A stretch of DNA of 14,143 nucleotides, from contig JBOHNM010000110.1 of NCBI GenBank assembly GCA_050730675.1, positions 1 to 14,143 on the forward strand, written 5' to 3'. This DNA comes from JBOHNM01 sp050730675 (lineage in GTDB: Bacteria; Planctomycetota; Phycisphaerae; Phycisphaerales; UBA1924). The stretch's first letter is position 1. Every line of letters starts with the position of its first letter. A program made the translations under genes and the position numbers. The notes under the pieces were generated by a model. The model saw nothing but the letters and a program-made list of their open reading frames with translations. It was not told where the DNA came from and ran no database searches. This document shows positions 1-6,925 of this stretch, piece by piece.

Positions 1-513
1 CGCCTCCCCCCCACCCCGATCGGAGACTTTCTCGCTGACAGTGCCAGCCGACCCGGCCCCTTAGTGGTGATGGAGGACCTGACCAACCACGACAACATCG
101 GGTCGATCTTCCGGTCGGCGGCCTGCTTGGGGGCATCCGGCATCCTGCTCAGCCCGCGGTGTGCCGACCCCCTTTACCGAAAGGCTGTTCGGGTTTCGAT
201 GGGGCACATCCTTCACGTCCCGTTTGCCGTCGCGGCCGATTGGCCGCAGCCGTTGGACGAAATGACCCGGCTTGGCTGGACATTGGCTGTCATGACCCCG
301 GATGCGGATGCCGCCAACATCCGCGACTTGGGCGGCAGCGAACCCAAGCCGAGGCGGGTGGCCTTGTTGGTTGGCACCGAGGGGCAAGGGGTTTCCCTGG
401 CGGCCAAGGAGCGAGCCACCCTGAAGCTCCGGATCGGGATGGTCGGTGGCGTGGACTCGTTGAACGTGGCGGTGGCGGCGGGAATCGCCCTCCACTGCCT
501 TGGAAGGTTGTAG
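1..513 (+). CDS. SpoU/TrmH-family RNA 2'-O-methyltransferase, 5'-truncated by window edge
   Basis: The frame is open from base 1 to the TAG at 511-513, so only the C-terminal catalytic part (170 residues) is visible and the start lies outside the window. All three SpoU (SPOUT) motifs are present: motif 1 LVVMEDLTNHDNIGSIFRSA, motif 2 ALLVGTEGQGVS, and motif 3 GGVDSLNVAVAAGIALH. The motif 2/3 region forms the knotted S-adenosylmethionine site and the motif 1 Asn-x-Gly-x-Ile-x-Arg is catalytic in the family, which methylates ribose 2'-OH in tRNA or rRNA. GTG and ATG codons at 64-72 fall inside motif 1, so they are not credible starts. The exact RNA target cannot be told from this fragment. It could be a TrmH/RlmB-like enzyme. 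It is followed by an 88-base gap and a separate gene. Confidence 0.88.
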   Translation, partial: RLPPTPIGDFLADSASRPGPLVVMEDLTNHDNIGSIFRSAACLGASGILLSPRCADPLYRKAVRVSMGHILHVPFAVAADWPQPLDEMTRLGWTLAVMTPDADAANIRDLGGSEPKPRRVALLVGTEGQGVSLAAKERATLKLRIGMVGGVDSLNVAVAAGIALHCLGRL

Positions 514-556
514 AGCCGGGAACCCGAAATTGTCGAACCGGTATCCAATTCGGCTG

Positions 557-562
557 TAGACT
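557..562 (+). promoter_or_regulatory. Possible -10 element (TAGACT) of the thioredoxin-like gene
   Basis: TAGACT lies 39 bases before the ATG at 602. The same or a similar hexamer precedes several other genes in the window. A -35 at normal spacing is not evident (TTGTCG at 530-535 is 21 bases away), so this is tentative. Confidence 0.25.
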
Positions 563-601
563 TACACAGTCGCCGCGGTTCTCGCGGCAGGAGTTCTGCA
601 C

Positions 602-1876
602 ATGCCCAAGTTCTCAACGGCCCGTCTGGTTCTTTCCGCGCTCGCGCTGTCGGCCTTTGCCGGCGCATCGCTTGCCTCGCCCGAGTCGCCGGAGATCCGG
701 CGCGTAGGTGTCGGCGAGACGCGCAACCAGCTCGACACGATGGAACTCAAGTCGTTCCCCAATGTCGTGTGGGGGAACCTGAGCGACTTCACGGGCACGC
801 CGGTCACCGCCGATTCGATCAAGAGCAAGCCGGTGATCGTCCTGACCTTCTCGTCATGGACGCCCGCCTCACAGCAGGCGTTGGCCAAGGCTGCCGCGGC
901 CGCCGACAAGTACGCCGACAAGGGCCTGGTCGTTGTCGCGGTCCACGGTGACCAGCGCTTCGACGCCGCACAGAAGATGATGACCGAGAAGGGCTACGGG
1001 CGCGTCGTGCTGGCCAAGGACGCCGCGGGCAAGTTCCGCACCGGCCTTAAGAGCACCAGCGAACCCAGCGTGTACATCATCGACCGTGCCGGCCAGCTCC
1101 GCTTCGCCTCGATCGACCCCGCGTCGATCGACAGCGCCGCCGAGAAGGTGACGAGCGAGACGGTCGAGGCCGCCGCCGCCATGCCGGGCCAGATCGCCGC
1201 GGCCGAGAAGACCGCGCGTGAGAATGCAGGAAAGACGCGTGATGTCTCTGAGAAGGTCGAAGCCCGGATGAAACTCGAGAACATCTCCTTCGCCATTCCG
1301 TCTTCCGACGCGTACGACAAGACCCTCTGGCCGCCGAAGAACGATCCGGACAAGGGCGGCACGAGCCTCTACGCCAACAACGTGCAGGGCGACAAGCTGC
1401 CGATCGACCTCAAGACTGTGGATTGGATGACGGAGAAGCCCGAACTCAAGGGCAAGGTCGTGATCTTTGACTTCTGGTTCATCGCTTGCCCGCCGTGCAA
1501 GAAATCCAAGCCCTTGATCGACGACATCGCTCAGGTCTACCCCGATGACGTCGCGGTCATCGCCATGAGCGGCTACAGCGGCGACACCCGCCCCGACATC
1601 CGCCGCTACCTGCGTGAGCAGAAGACCGACGTCTTCCACGCCTTCGACATGGACGACAAGGTCCGCAAGGGCCTGAACATCACGGCCTTCCCCCACGTGA
1701 TCGTCGTCAGCACAGACGGAGTCGTCCGCTGGCAGGGCAACCCGCTCGACTCGCGCTTCCGCAAGGTGGTTGAGATGGTCATCGCCAACGACCCCGGCGC
1801 CCACAACCGGCGCGAGGCCGAGCGTGTCGCCCGCGAGAAGCTGAAGCTGATCGAGCGCAGTTCCGTCCAGAAGTAA
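602..1876 (+). CDS. Exported protein with two thioredoxin-like (TlpA/redoxin) domains
   Basis: 424 residues. ATG 602 follows an AGGAG (589-593) with an 8-base spacer. Residues 1-26 form a signal peptide (basic start, hydrophobic core, A-S-L-A-S end), so the protein acts outside the cytoplasm. Two thioredoxin-fold segments follow. Domain 1 (about 70-180) has the fold's beta strands and a cis-Pro-like SEPS (P155), but at the active-site position it reads W-T-P-A-S, with no cysteines. Domain 2 (about 262-395) has the intact CPPC (296-299) inside GKVVIFDFWFIACPPCKKSK and a cis-Pro at AFPH (P364). A charged, alanine-rich helical stretch (about 185-225) joins them. By family knowledge domain 2 is a disulfide reductase or oxidoreductase of TlpA/ResA type. 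Domain 1 is inferred to be structural or partner-binding. The gene is transcribed alone, ending at the hairpin at 1904-1932. Confidence 0.85.
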   Translation: MPKFSTARLVLSALALSAFAGASLASPESPEIRRVGVGETRNQLDTMELKSFPNVVWGNLSDFTGTPVTADSIKSKPVIVLTFSSWTPASQQALAKAAAAADKYADKGLVVVAVHGDQRFDAAQKMMTEKGYGRVVLAKDAAGKFRTGLKSTSEPSVYIIDRAGQLRFASIDPASIDSAAEKVTSETVEAAAAMPGQIAAAEKTARENAGKTRDVSEKVEARMKLENISFAIPSSDAYDKTLWPPKNDPDKGGTSLYANNVQGDKLPIDLKTVDWMTEKPELKGKVVIFDFWFIACPPCKKSKPLIDDIAQVYPDDVAVIAMSGYSGDTRPDIRRYLREQKTDVFHAFDMDDKVRKGLNITAFPHVIVVSTDGVVRWQGNPLDSRFRKVVEMVIANDPGAHNRREAERVAREKLKLIERSSVQK

Positions 1877-1903
1877 TCCGGTGAATCAGCTCGAAACCTC
1901 TTA

Positions 1904-1932
1904 CGCCGCCGGCCCATGCCGGCGGCGTTTTT
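1904..1932 (+). terminator. Rho-independent terminator after the thioredoxin-like gene
   Basis: Perfect 10-bp stem CGCCGCCGGC (1904-1913) / GCCGGCGGCG (1918-1927) with a CCAT loop, followed directly by TTTTT and a further T-rich run. It lies 27 bases after the stop codon at 1876. The ATG at 1916 sits in the loop and stem, which argues against its use as the start of the next gene. Confidence 0.9.
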
Positions 1933-1951
1933 CTTTCCGGTCCTCTACGCT

Positions 1952-2494
1952 GTGACCTTGCCCCCCTTGTTCCACATCGCGCTGCACGAGCCGGAGATTC
2001 CCAACAATACCGGCAACATCGGACGCACCTGCGTCGCCACCGGGTGCGCTCTGCACCTGATCCGACCCCTGGGGTTCGACACGTCGATCAAGGCCCTGCG
2101 CCGCGCCGGGCTGGATTACTGGCCGCGCCTCAACCCCGCCGAGCACGACTCGCTCGACGCCTATCTCGTCGTCAACCGCCCCCCGCGCCTGTGGGCGTTC
2201 AGCACCAAGGCCGCCCGCACCGTCCACGATGTTGAACTTCGCGCCGGTGACCACCTGCTCTTCGGCAAAGAGACCCGCGGCCTCCCCGACGAGGTCCTGG
2301 CCCGCTTCGACGACCGCGTGATCGGCCTGCCAATGCTCGCCGGCGAACGCAGCCTCAACCTCGCTACCGCGGTTTGCGCGGCGATCTACCTCGGGATCGA
2401 CCAGCTCCTTCGTCGCGGCGATCTCGCCCTCGACGCCGGCCGCCTCCCGGGCACCACCACGGGTTCACCAGACACCGACCGATCAACACGGTAA
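1952..2494 (+). CDS. trmL: tRNA (cytidine/uridine-34 2'-O)-methyltransferase, TrmL type
   Basis: About 180 residues from GTG 1952. The N-terminus reads FHIALHEPEIPNNTGNIGRT, the hallmark of TrmL/YibK (motif 1). Motif 2 is LLFGKETRGLP (103-112) and motif 3 is GLPMLAGERSLNLATAV (125-141). Small SpoU proteins of this kind consist of the knotted domain alone and methylate the wobble ribose of tRNA-Leu, using S-adenosylmethionine. The start is uncertain: family members begin one or two residues before F-H-I, so TTG 1967 or TTG 1958 are as likely as GTG 1952. ATG 1916 would extend the frame but lies in the upstream terminator hairpin. There is no clear ribosome-binding site. The last ~30 residues (GDLALDAGRLPG...) are Gly/Thr/Arg-rich and beyond the catalytic core. 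Confidence 0.88.
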   Translation: MTLPPLFHIALHEPEIPNNTGNIGRTCVATGCALHLIRPLGFDTSIKALRRAGLDYWPRLNPAEHDSLDAYLVVNRPPRLWAFSTKAARTVHDVELRAGDHLLFGKETRGLPDEVLARFDDRVIGLPMLAGERSLNLATAVCAAIYLGIDQLLRRGDLALDAGRLPGTTTGSPDTDRSTR

Positions 2495-2497
2495 ACT
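2492..2497 (+). promoter_or_regulatory. Possible -10 element (TAAACT) of the small lipoprotein gene
   Basis: TAAACT overlaps the trmL stop codon and ends 8 bases before the ATG at 2506. If used, it would give a leaderless mRNA. No good -35 is visible, and read-through from trmL is equally possible. Confidence 0.22.
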
Positions 2498-2505
2498 CTC
2501 TCCCG

Positions 2506-2739
2506 ATGAGGCCAAGTCCAACATTCTGTCCGAAGCGCCGACTGGTTCCCGGACTCGCCACCCTTGCGACGCTGATGGCCTTGGCAGGATGCACCAAGCC
2601 CCTGCTGGCCCCTGACGAGCCCCGCTCGCAGTACGACAATTACGACAAGATCCGATCGCAGTACCAGGACCAGAACACCGAGGACCTCTACGGGCGATCC
2701 AAGCCCAACCTGCGGGGGCGACTGCTGCCAAAGGAATAA
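2506..2739 (+). CDS. Small predicted lipoprotein
   Basis: 77 residues. ATG 2506 begins 11 bases after the trmL stop. The N-terminus has basic residues (KRR, 10-12), a hydrophobic stretch (13-27) and the lipobox L-A-G-C with C29 as the lipidated residue, so the mature protein should be a 49-residue lipid-anchored peptide. The mature part is hydrophilic and tyrosine/glutamine-rich, with an internal near-repeat R-S-Q-Y (40-43 and 50-53), and ends in a basic GRLLPKE tail. I do not recognise a domain. No ribosome-binding site is visible. The reading frame stays open upstream (from 2374), but that part overlaps trmL and the lipobox fixes the start. The function is unknown. It could be a cell-envelope component like the neighbouring amidase. 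Confidence 0.72.
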   Translation: MRPSPTFCPKRRLVPGLATLATLMALAGCTKPLLAPDEPRSQYDNYDKIRSQYQDQNTEDLYGRSKPNLRGRLLPKE

Positions 2740-2848
2740 TCGCCCGAGAATCGAAAAAGTGTCAGACTGGGCGGGATTCAACGTGGATAGCGTGTGGATG
2801 ACTTGCCGCCCGCAGGAAGAATCTCACAATTTGCAAGGTGATAACCAC

Positions 2849-2867
2849 CAAAGGCCGATGCCCTTTG
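2849..2867 (+). other. Short hairpin in the leader of the amidase gene
   Basis: CAAAGG (2849-2854) pairs with CCTTTG (2862-2867) over a 7-base loop, 27 bases before the ATG at 2894. There is no T-run, so it is not a terminator. It may be an mRNA leader structure or chance. Confidence 0.2.
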
Positions 2868-2880
2868 TCGGCTGGAGTGC

Positions 2881-2885
2881 AAGGA
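2881..2885 (+). promoter_or_regulatory. Ribosome-binding site that fixes the amidase start
   Basis: AAGGA is followed by 8 bases and ATG 2894. This supports ATG 2894 over the codon at 2759, which would add 45 residues upstream with no SD and no family resemblance. Confidence 0.5.
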
Positions 2886-2893
2886 TTGGCTGT

Positions 2894-3577
2894 ATGACCA
2901 AGTCGAGGGCCAGGAAGGCCGCCAACAAGGGTTCCGGACAGATCAGCAAGCGCGCCAAGGGCGTGTGGCTGGCGCTCGTGGCCGCCATGACCGGCGTGGG
3001 CGGCATGCTGCTGATGGTGGACGGCCGCCCAGCCTCGCGCGGCGACGGCATTGCCCTGCCTCCCCTCGTCTCGACCGGCACGCCCAGCTCCGCCGAGAGC
3101 ATCATCGATACCCGCAAAGGCGTCTCGCTCGACCGCAACCGCTGGAAGTCCATCGTCATCCACCACTCCGGCTCCGTCTCCGGGTCGCCCTCGGCGATCG
3201 AGCAGGAGCATCTCAAGCAGCGCTTCAAGGGTCTCGGCCACCACTTTGTCATCGGCAACGGCCGCGGCATGGAGGATGGCGAAGTTCACGTCGGCTACCG
3301 CTGGCTCGACCAGCTCCCCGGAGCGCACGCCGGCGGCTCGCAGGGCCCCTGGTTCAACAATCACGCCATCAGCATCTGCCTTGTTGGTGACGGCGATCGC
3401 CAGGCCTTCAGCAAGGCGCAGCTCGCCCGGCTCGACCAGCTGGTGGCGGCCTTGTGCGCGGAGTTGAAGATCGCTCCGGACCAAGTCGTGCTCCACAGCT
3501 CGATCGCGCAGACCAGCGACCCCGGACGTCTGTTCCCCGAGGCTTGGCTGCGCGAGCAGCTCCGCGCTGCCCGCTGA
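2894..3577 (+). CDS. Membrane-anchored N-acetylmuramoyl-L-alanine amidase (amidase-2/PGRP fold)
   Basis: 227 residues. A very basic start (K/R in residues 3-22) precedes one hydrophobic segment (about 24-42), giving a signal anchor with the bulk outside the cytoplasm. The domain at about 84-222 matches amidase-2 (T7 lysozyme/PGRP). It has the zinc ligand H90 in SIVIHHSGS, GHHFVIGNG (115-123), the substrate-groove GAHAGG (143-148), N156/H157, and the second zinc pair H201 and D209 in LHSSIAQTSDPGRLFP. The family uses D or C at the last site. Enzymes of this family cut the amide bond between MurNAc and the stem peptide. The role here, whether recycling, remodelling or defence against other cells, cannot be told. 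The 154 bases before it hold no other gene. Confidence 0.82.
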   Translation: MTKSRARKAANKGSGQISKRAKGVWLALVAAMTGVGGMLLMVDGRPASRGDGIALPPLVSTGTPSSAESIIDTRKGVSLDRNRWKSIVIHHSGSVSGSPSAIEQEHLKQRFKGLGHHFVIGNGRGMEDGEVHVGYRWLDQLPGAHAGGSQGPWFNNHAISICLVGDGDRQAFSKAQLARLDQLVAALCAELKIAPDQVVLHSSIAQTSDPGRLFPEAWLREQLRAAR

Positions 3578-3917
3578 CGATCGGTCCACAAGTCGGGAAA
3601 ATCACCGAGGGGCCGATCCACCGATTTGATGGTTATCCGCAACGCTCCCGGATCGGGACGCTGATGCGATCAGCCGATATTCTCCTCATCGACCCGATCG
3701 TCCGGCGAACCGGTGACGGGTTGTGGTCGAATCGGCAACCCCGGAGCGGGTGGTCCGTTCCACGGTTGCTCTGCGTTTCGGCGTCCTCAAGCAGGAGGAC
3801 TACCCTCTCGCCCGACTCGTCGTGCCCGCCAACGGCGCCCCAGGTGGGGTTTGTGCCCGAGGATGGGGGTCCCCGGTCCGTTTCCCGGTCCCGAGCATTT
3901 CGCTCGCGGCCCTTGGC
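3578..3917 (+). other. Gene-poor stretch with several potential hairpins
   Basis: About 340 bases between the amidase stop and the likely kinase start. The kinase frame is open here from GTG 3723, but the translation resembles no kinase N-terminus and third-position GC drops in its second half. Inverted repeats seen: GATCGGG (3651-3657) with CCCGATC (3693-3699), extended by 2 bp after an A/A mismatch and enclosing CTGAT-GCG-ATCAG (3661-3673); and CGAGC-ATTTC-GCTCG (3892-3906). GATCGG/CCGATC elements recur at 3580, 3613, 3651 and 3694. It could be a long 5' leader, a small RNA, or an N-terminal extension of the kinase. I recognise no known RNA family (not tmRNA, RNase P or SRP by their core motifs). 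Confidence 0.35.
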
Positions 3918-4826
3918 GTGGTCTTCGCTTTGCCTGAGAAGGTTTACAAATCCGGCGACCTGATCGAAGGCTACCGCATGATGGCGGAGCTGGGACGCGG
4001 CGCGGCCTCGATCATCTACCTCGTCCAGGATCCCAAGACCAAGCAGATCTGGGCCCTCAAGCACGTCATCCGTGCGACGGACAAAGACGTGCGGTTCCTC
4101 GATCAGGCCGAGAGCGAGTACGAGATCGCCAACAAGCTCGATCACAGCGCCATCCGCAAGATCGACAAGTGCATCAAGAAGAAGTCCGGCCTGCTGACCG
4201 TCAGCGACCTGTACCTGGTCATGGAATTAGTGGACGGCATCAGCGTGGACCGCTCGCCCCCGAAGACCTTCGAGATGGCGGCGGATATCTTCGAGCAGAC
4301 AGCGCGGGCGATGGCCTACATGCACGGGAAGGGCTTCGTCCACGCGGACATGAAGCCCAACAACATCATCGTCGATGCGCAGTCGCGAGCCAAGATCATC
4401 GACTTGGGCCAGAGCTGCAAAACCGGCACGGTGAAGAAGCGCATCCAGGGGACGCCCGACTACATCGCGCCGGAGCAAGTGCACCGCCGGCCGATCACGG
4501 AGAAGACCGACATCTACAACCTCGGCGCCACGATGTACTGGGCCGTGACCCGCAAGTTCGTGCCCACAGCCCTCGCCAAGGACCCTGATTCGCTGGTCGG
4601 CTCGCTCGACGATTCGCTGATGGAGAAGCCCAAACGCCCCATCGAGCTGAACCCGAAGGTCCCCGAGCTGCTCGACAAGCTCATCATGGACTGCGTCGAG
4701 ATCGAGCCCGCCAACCGCCCAGCCAGCATGGATGTCGTCGCGGAACGCCTCAACCTCATTCGCGGCAAGTTGCTCGCAGAAGCGGAGATGCGCAAAAGCG
4801 GCTCCTTTCGCCGTGTCTCCCCCTGA
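3918..4826 (+). CDS. Hanks-type serine/threonine protein kinase
   Basis: 302 residues from GTG 3918. TTG 3930 and the distant GTG 3723 (367 residues) are alternatives, and no start has a ribosome-binding site. The kinase domain spans about 14-290. It has the glycine-rich loop LGRGAASIIYLV (25-36), ATP-anchoring K48 in WALKHV, helix-C glutamate E65 or E69, catalytic loop HADMKPNN (142-149) with D144, metal site DLG (162-164) in place of DFG, GTPDYIAPEQ (178-187), and the late conserved D-I-Y-N-L-G. H-A-D instead of H-R-D makes it a non-RD kinase, but all catalytic residues are kept, so it should be active. There is no transmembrane segment, so it is cytoplasmic. It stops at TGA 4824-4826, 103 bases before the phosphoesterase. 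An acidic frame shifted by one base fills that gap (see the entry at 4813-4929). Confidence 0.86.
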   Translation: MVFALPEKVYKSGDLIEGYRMMAELGRGAASIIYLVQDPKTKQIWALKHVIRATDKDVRFLDQAESEYEIANKLDHSAIRKIDKCIKKKSGLLTVSDLYLVMELVDGISVDRSPPKTFEMAADIFEQTARAMAYMHGKGFVHADMKPNNIIVDAQSRAKIIDLGQSCKTGTVKKRIQGTPDYIAPEQVHRRPITEKTDIYNLGATMYWAVTRKFVPTALAKDPDSLVGSLDDSLMEKPKRPIELNPKVPELLDKLIMDCVEIEPANRPASMDVVAERLNLIRGKLLAEAEMRKSGSFRRVSP

Positions 4827-4929
4827 CAGCAACGACGATGACGACGACGACAGCAAGGACGAGACGGGGCATTTCCCGCCGCCGCCGCCGGATGCGATCG
4901 ATGAGGATGATCGTCCGGAAGCGTCATAG
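4813..4929 (+). CDS. Short acidic, proline-rich frame: small protein or frameshifted kinase tail
   Basis: In the frame one base off from the kinase, the bases from the kinase stop to TAG 4927-4929 encode a strongly biased peptide: six consecutive Asp, then KDETGHF, five Pro, then DAIDEDDRPEAS. Its codons are GC3-rich like its neighbours, and its stop abuts the next ATG (4930) with no gap. As a separate gene it could start at GTG 4813 (38 residues, no ribosome-binding site, overlapping the kinase end). As an alternative, loss of one C from the run at 4819-4823 would turn it into a C-terminal tail of the kinase. I favour the tail or a miscounted base but cannot decide. The function is unknown. 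Confidence 0.35.
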   Translation: MSPPDSNDDDDDDSKDETGHFPPPPPDAIDEDDRPEAS

Positions 4930-5829
4930 ATGAGCGAGCTGCTGGACCAACTCCGCCTGACCGACGCCGACGACGTCTGCCGCGTGCTGGACGAGGGTGC
5001 CGCGGCCAATCTCAAATCGCCGTGCCGCGCGGGGTCGATCGACCACGTGCGCGGCCCCGGACACTTGATCGCCACCGGCGATCTCCACGACAACCCGGTG
5101 CACTTCACCCGCGTCTGTGAACTCGCGGAGCTGGAAGCCGACCCCACCGGCCCGCACGTGACGCTCCACGAGTTGATCCACTCCGACCGCCTCATCAACG
5201 ACATGGACCTGTCGTACCGCGTGCTGGTGAAGATTGCGGCGCTCAAGGCCGCACGCCCGGAGCGCATCCACACGCTGCTGGCCAACCATGAACTCGCGCA
5301 GATCGCCGGCTCGGGGATCGTCAAGGACGGGCTCAACGTCGTCAAGGCTTTCAACGACGGTGTGGACTACGTCTTTGGCTCCGGGTACGAGCGCGTCACG
5401 GCATCGCTCAATGGCTTCATCCGCTCGATGCCGCTGGCGCTGCGCTGCACGCCGACCGACCCCTCGCGCGGCGACATCCTGTGCGCCCACTCGCTGCCCC
5501 CGGCCGACCTGATGGAGCGATTCGACCCGGGCGTGCTTGAGCGGCCTCTGACCGAGGACGACTACGCCCCGCGCCGCGGCTCGGCGCACATCCTGGTCTG
5601 GGGGCGCTCCCACGACACCGACCTGATCGAGCAACTCGCGGCTCGCTGGGGCGTGGGGCTGTTCATCCTCGGCCACGAGAAGGCGCCGGAGGGGTTCTTG
5701 GCCCGCGGGGAGCGGGCGGTCATTCTCAACAGCGACCACGAGCGCGGGGCGTACCTCAATGTCCCGCTGAGCGGCGCTGCCCCTGCTCCGGCAGACCTGC
5801 GTCCGATCCGGCTCGTCAGCGGCATGTAA
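4930..5829 (+). CDS. Calcineurin-like metallophosphoesterase (PPP-like), kinase neighbour
   Basis: 299 residues. ATG 4930 has GGAAG (4917-4921) 8 bases before it. Metallophosphoesterase motifs are present in order: GDLHDN (50-55; D51, H53), LLANHELAQ (116-124; the GNHE motif with Ala for Gly, N119/H120), CAHS (186-188; H187) and GHEKAPEG (248-255; H249). The spacing resembles the PPP phosphoprotein phosphatases rather than YfcE. The canonical GDxVDRG is not recognisable, and HELIHSDR (80-87) stands roughly where it would be. There is no signal peptide or membrane segment. It lies directly downstream of the kinase in what looks like one transcript, so dephosphorylating kinase substrates is a reasonable inference. 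A nucleotide or other phosphoester substrate is not excluded. Confidence 0.75.
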   Translation: MSELLDQLRLTDADDVCRVLDEGAAANLKSPCRAGSIDHVRGPGHLIATGDLHDNPVHFTRVCELAELEADPTGPHVTLHELIHSDRLINDMDLSYRVLVKIAALKAARPERIHTLLANHELAQIAGSGIVKDGLNVVKAFNDGVDYVFGSGYERVTASLNGFIRSMPLALRCTPTDPSRGDILCAHSLPPADLMERFDPGVLERPLTEDDYAPRRGSAHILVWGRSHDTDLIEQLAARWGVGLFILGHEKAPEGFLARGERAVILNSDHERGAYLNVPLSGAAPAPADLRPIRLVSGM

Positions 5830-5878
5830 CGAGTTGCTCGAGCTGGGGATGCCCTGCCGTGCCCACCAGTCCATCAAG

Positions 5879-5884
5879 TAGACT
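5879..5884 (+). promoter_or_regulatory. Possible -10 element (TAGACT) before the first zinc-ribbon gene
   Basis: TAGACT ends 6 bases before the GTG at 5891. Transcription starting from it would begin at or next to the start codon, giving a leaderless mRNA, which fits the absence of a ribosome-binding site. No convincing -35 is seen. Confidence 0.25.
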
Positions 5885-5890
5885 CGGGGT

Positions 5891-6895
5891 GTGGCCAAGG
5901 CCGAACTCCAACCCTGCTGCCCCCGCTGCGGCTACGACCAGCGCGGCGTGATCACCACCTGGGCCGACACGTGTCCACTCGACGGCACGTGCAGCGAGTG
6001 CGGGCTGGCGTTCGCTTGGGCGGACGTGTTTGTACCCGACCGCACGCGCGTCCGCGGCTTTGTGGAGCACAGCGAGGGGGCGTGGCGCACATTCTTTGCC
6101 GCGTGGCGGACACTGCGCTGGTCGTTCAACCCATCGGGCTTCTGGCGGCGAGTGCGACTTGAGCACGCCTGTGTGCCGCGCCGGTGGATGGCCTACATCC
6201 TCGCCACCACGGGGCTCTTCCTGATCGTGCGTCGCCTGCTCGTCCTGGTGCTCTTCATCCTCGCCAATGTGTCGCCCACGCCTCCGGCACAGGCCGGCGG
6301 ACTCTCGCTCTTTGCGCCGGTGTCCATGGTCATCAGCGAGTGGTCCAACTACGCGGTGTACCAGCAGTGGCACCGCAGCGGCCGCATGGGATGGGGGATC
6401 ACGCTCTGGCACCTGGCCCCGCCCGCGGCCTTCGGCGTGGGGGCGCTGTGCGTCATGATGCCGGTGATGCTCCTGCTGCTGCCGTACACGCGCAAGCGGT
6501 TGAAGATCCGCGCCCCGCACGTGATCCGCGCCGGCGTTTACGGCGCGCTGCCGCTGTGGCTCGTGCTGATCGTGCTGGAGGGCCTCTCGATCCACCGCGC
6601 AGTGAAGCTGGCATCCGAAGGGCCCGGGAGATTTTTTGGCGGCCTGCGCGCGATCGACCCGTGGGCGGACTTGTGGCGCAACACACTCTACTGGTGCGAT
6701 CGGCACCAGATCCAACTGGCCATGCTCGGCTTTGCATGGGTGCTGTGGTGGTGGGGCAGCGCGTTGCGGACGGGCTTCCGTGCCAAGGGATGGGCGCCGA
6801 TCCTCATCGCCCAGGCGGTCGCGGCGGTGCTGGCCGGGGCTGTCATCGCCGTGCTGCACCCGGATTTCTGGCGACTGCTCACGCAGTGGGTCTGA
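5891..6895 (+). CDS. Zinc-ribbon polytopic membrane protein (paralogue 1)
   Basis: 334 residues from GTG 5891. The N-terminus holds a zinc-ribbon-like cysteine set: C10-P-R-C13-GYD, then C28-PLDGT-C34-SE-C37-G. An amphipathic part with WRTLRW and NPSGFWRRVRL (72-90) follows. Hydrophobic segments lie at about 100-126, 172-198, 212-232, 273-293 and 302-322, so four or five membrane spans with the ribbon probably cytoplasmic. Similar N-terminal ribbons are common in hypothetical membrane proteins of planctomycetes, which is family knowledge of moderate strength. No enzyme motif is recognised. It is the tandem paralogue of the gene at 6926-7921. They share the ribbon, WRTxR, NPxxFWxxVRL, the (V/I)RAxHx(I/L)RA segment (207-214 here) and the LHPD near the end. 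Confidence 0.72.
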   Translation: MAKAELQPCCPRCGYDQRGVITTWADTCPLDGTCSECGLAFAWADVFVPDRTRVRGFVEHSEGAWRTFFAAWRTLRWSFNPSGFWRRVRLEHACVPRRWMAYILATTGLFLIVRRLLVLVLFILANVSPTPPAQAGGLSLFAPVSMVISEWSNYAVYQQWHRSGRMGWGITLWHLAPPAAFGVGALCVMMPVMLLLLPYTRKRLKIRAPHVIRAGVYGALPLWLVLIVLEGLSIHRAVKLASEGPGRFFGGLRAIDPWADLWRNTLYWCDRHQIQLAMLGFAWVLWWWGSALRTGFRAKGWAPILIAQAVAAVLAGAVIAVLHPDFWRLLTQWV

Positions 6896-6925
6896 CAGGC
6901 CTCGACCAAGCGTACCGGAGTGTGA

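Noticed and set aside
869..1804. Long open frame on the minus strand opposite the thioredoxin-like gene
   Set aside because: It is fully antisense to a gene with clear domains, and its composition is a Val/Gly/Asp/Arg-rich shadow typical of high-GC DNA.
3723..3917. N-terminal extension of the kinase from GTG 3723
   Set aside because: Not excluded, but there is no ribosome-binding site, third-position GC falls in its second half, and the sequence resembles no kinase leader. A start near the kinase domain (3918 or 3930) is preferred.
3633..4145. Minus-strand frame before and into the kinase, considered as a divergent gene
   Set aside because: It runs into the kinase glycine loop and has no ribosome-binding site or recognisable motif. 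The gene-poor part was described instead as an uncertain leader.
5829..5850. CGAG-TTG-CTCG hairpin after the PPP-like phosphoesterase as a terminator
   Set aside because: Only a 4-bp stem and no T-run.
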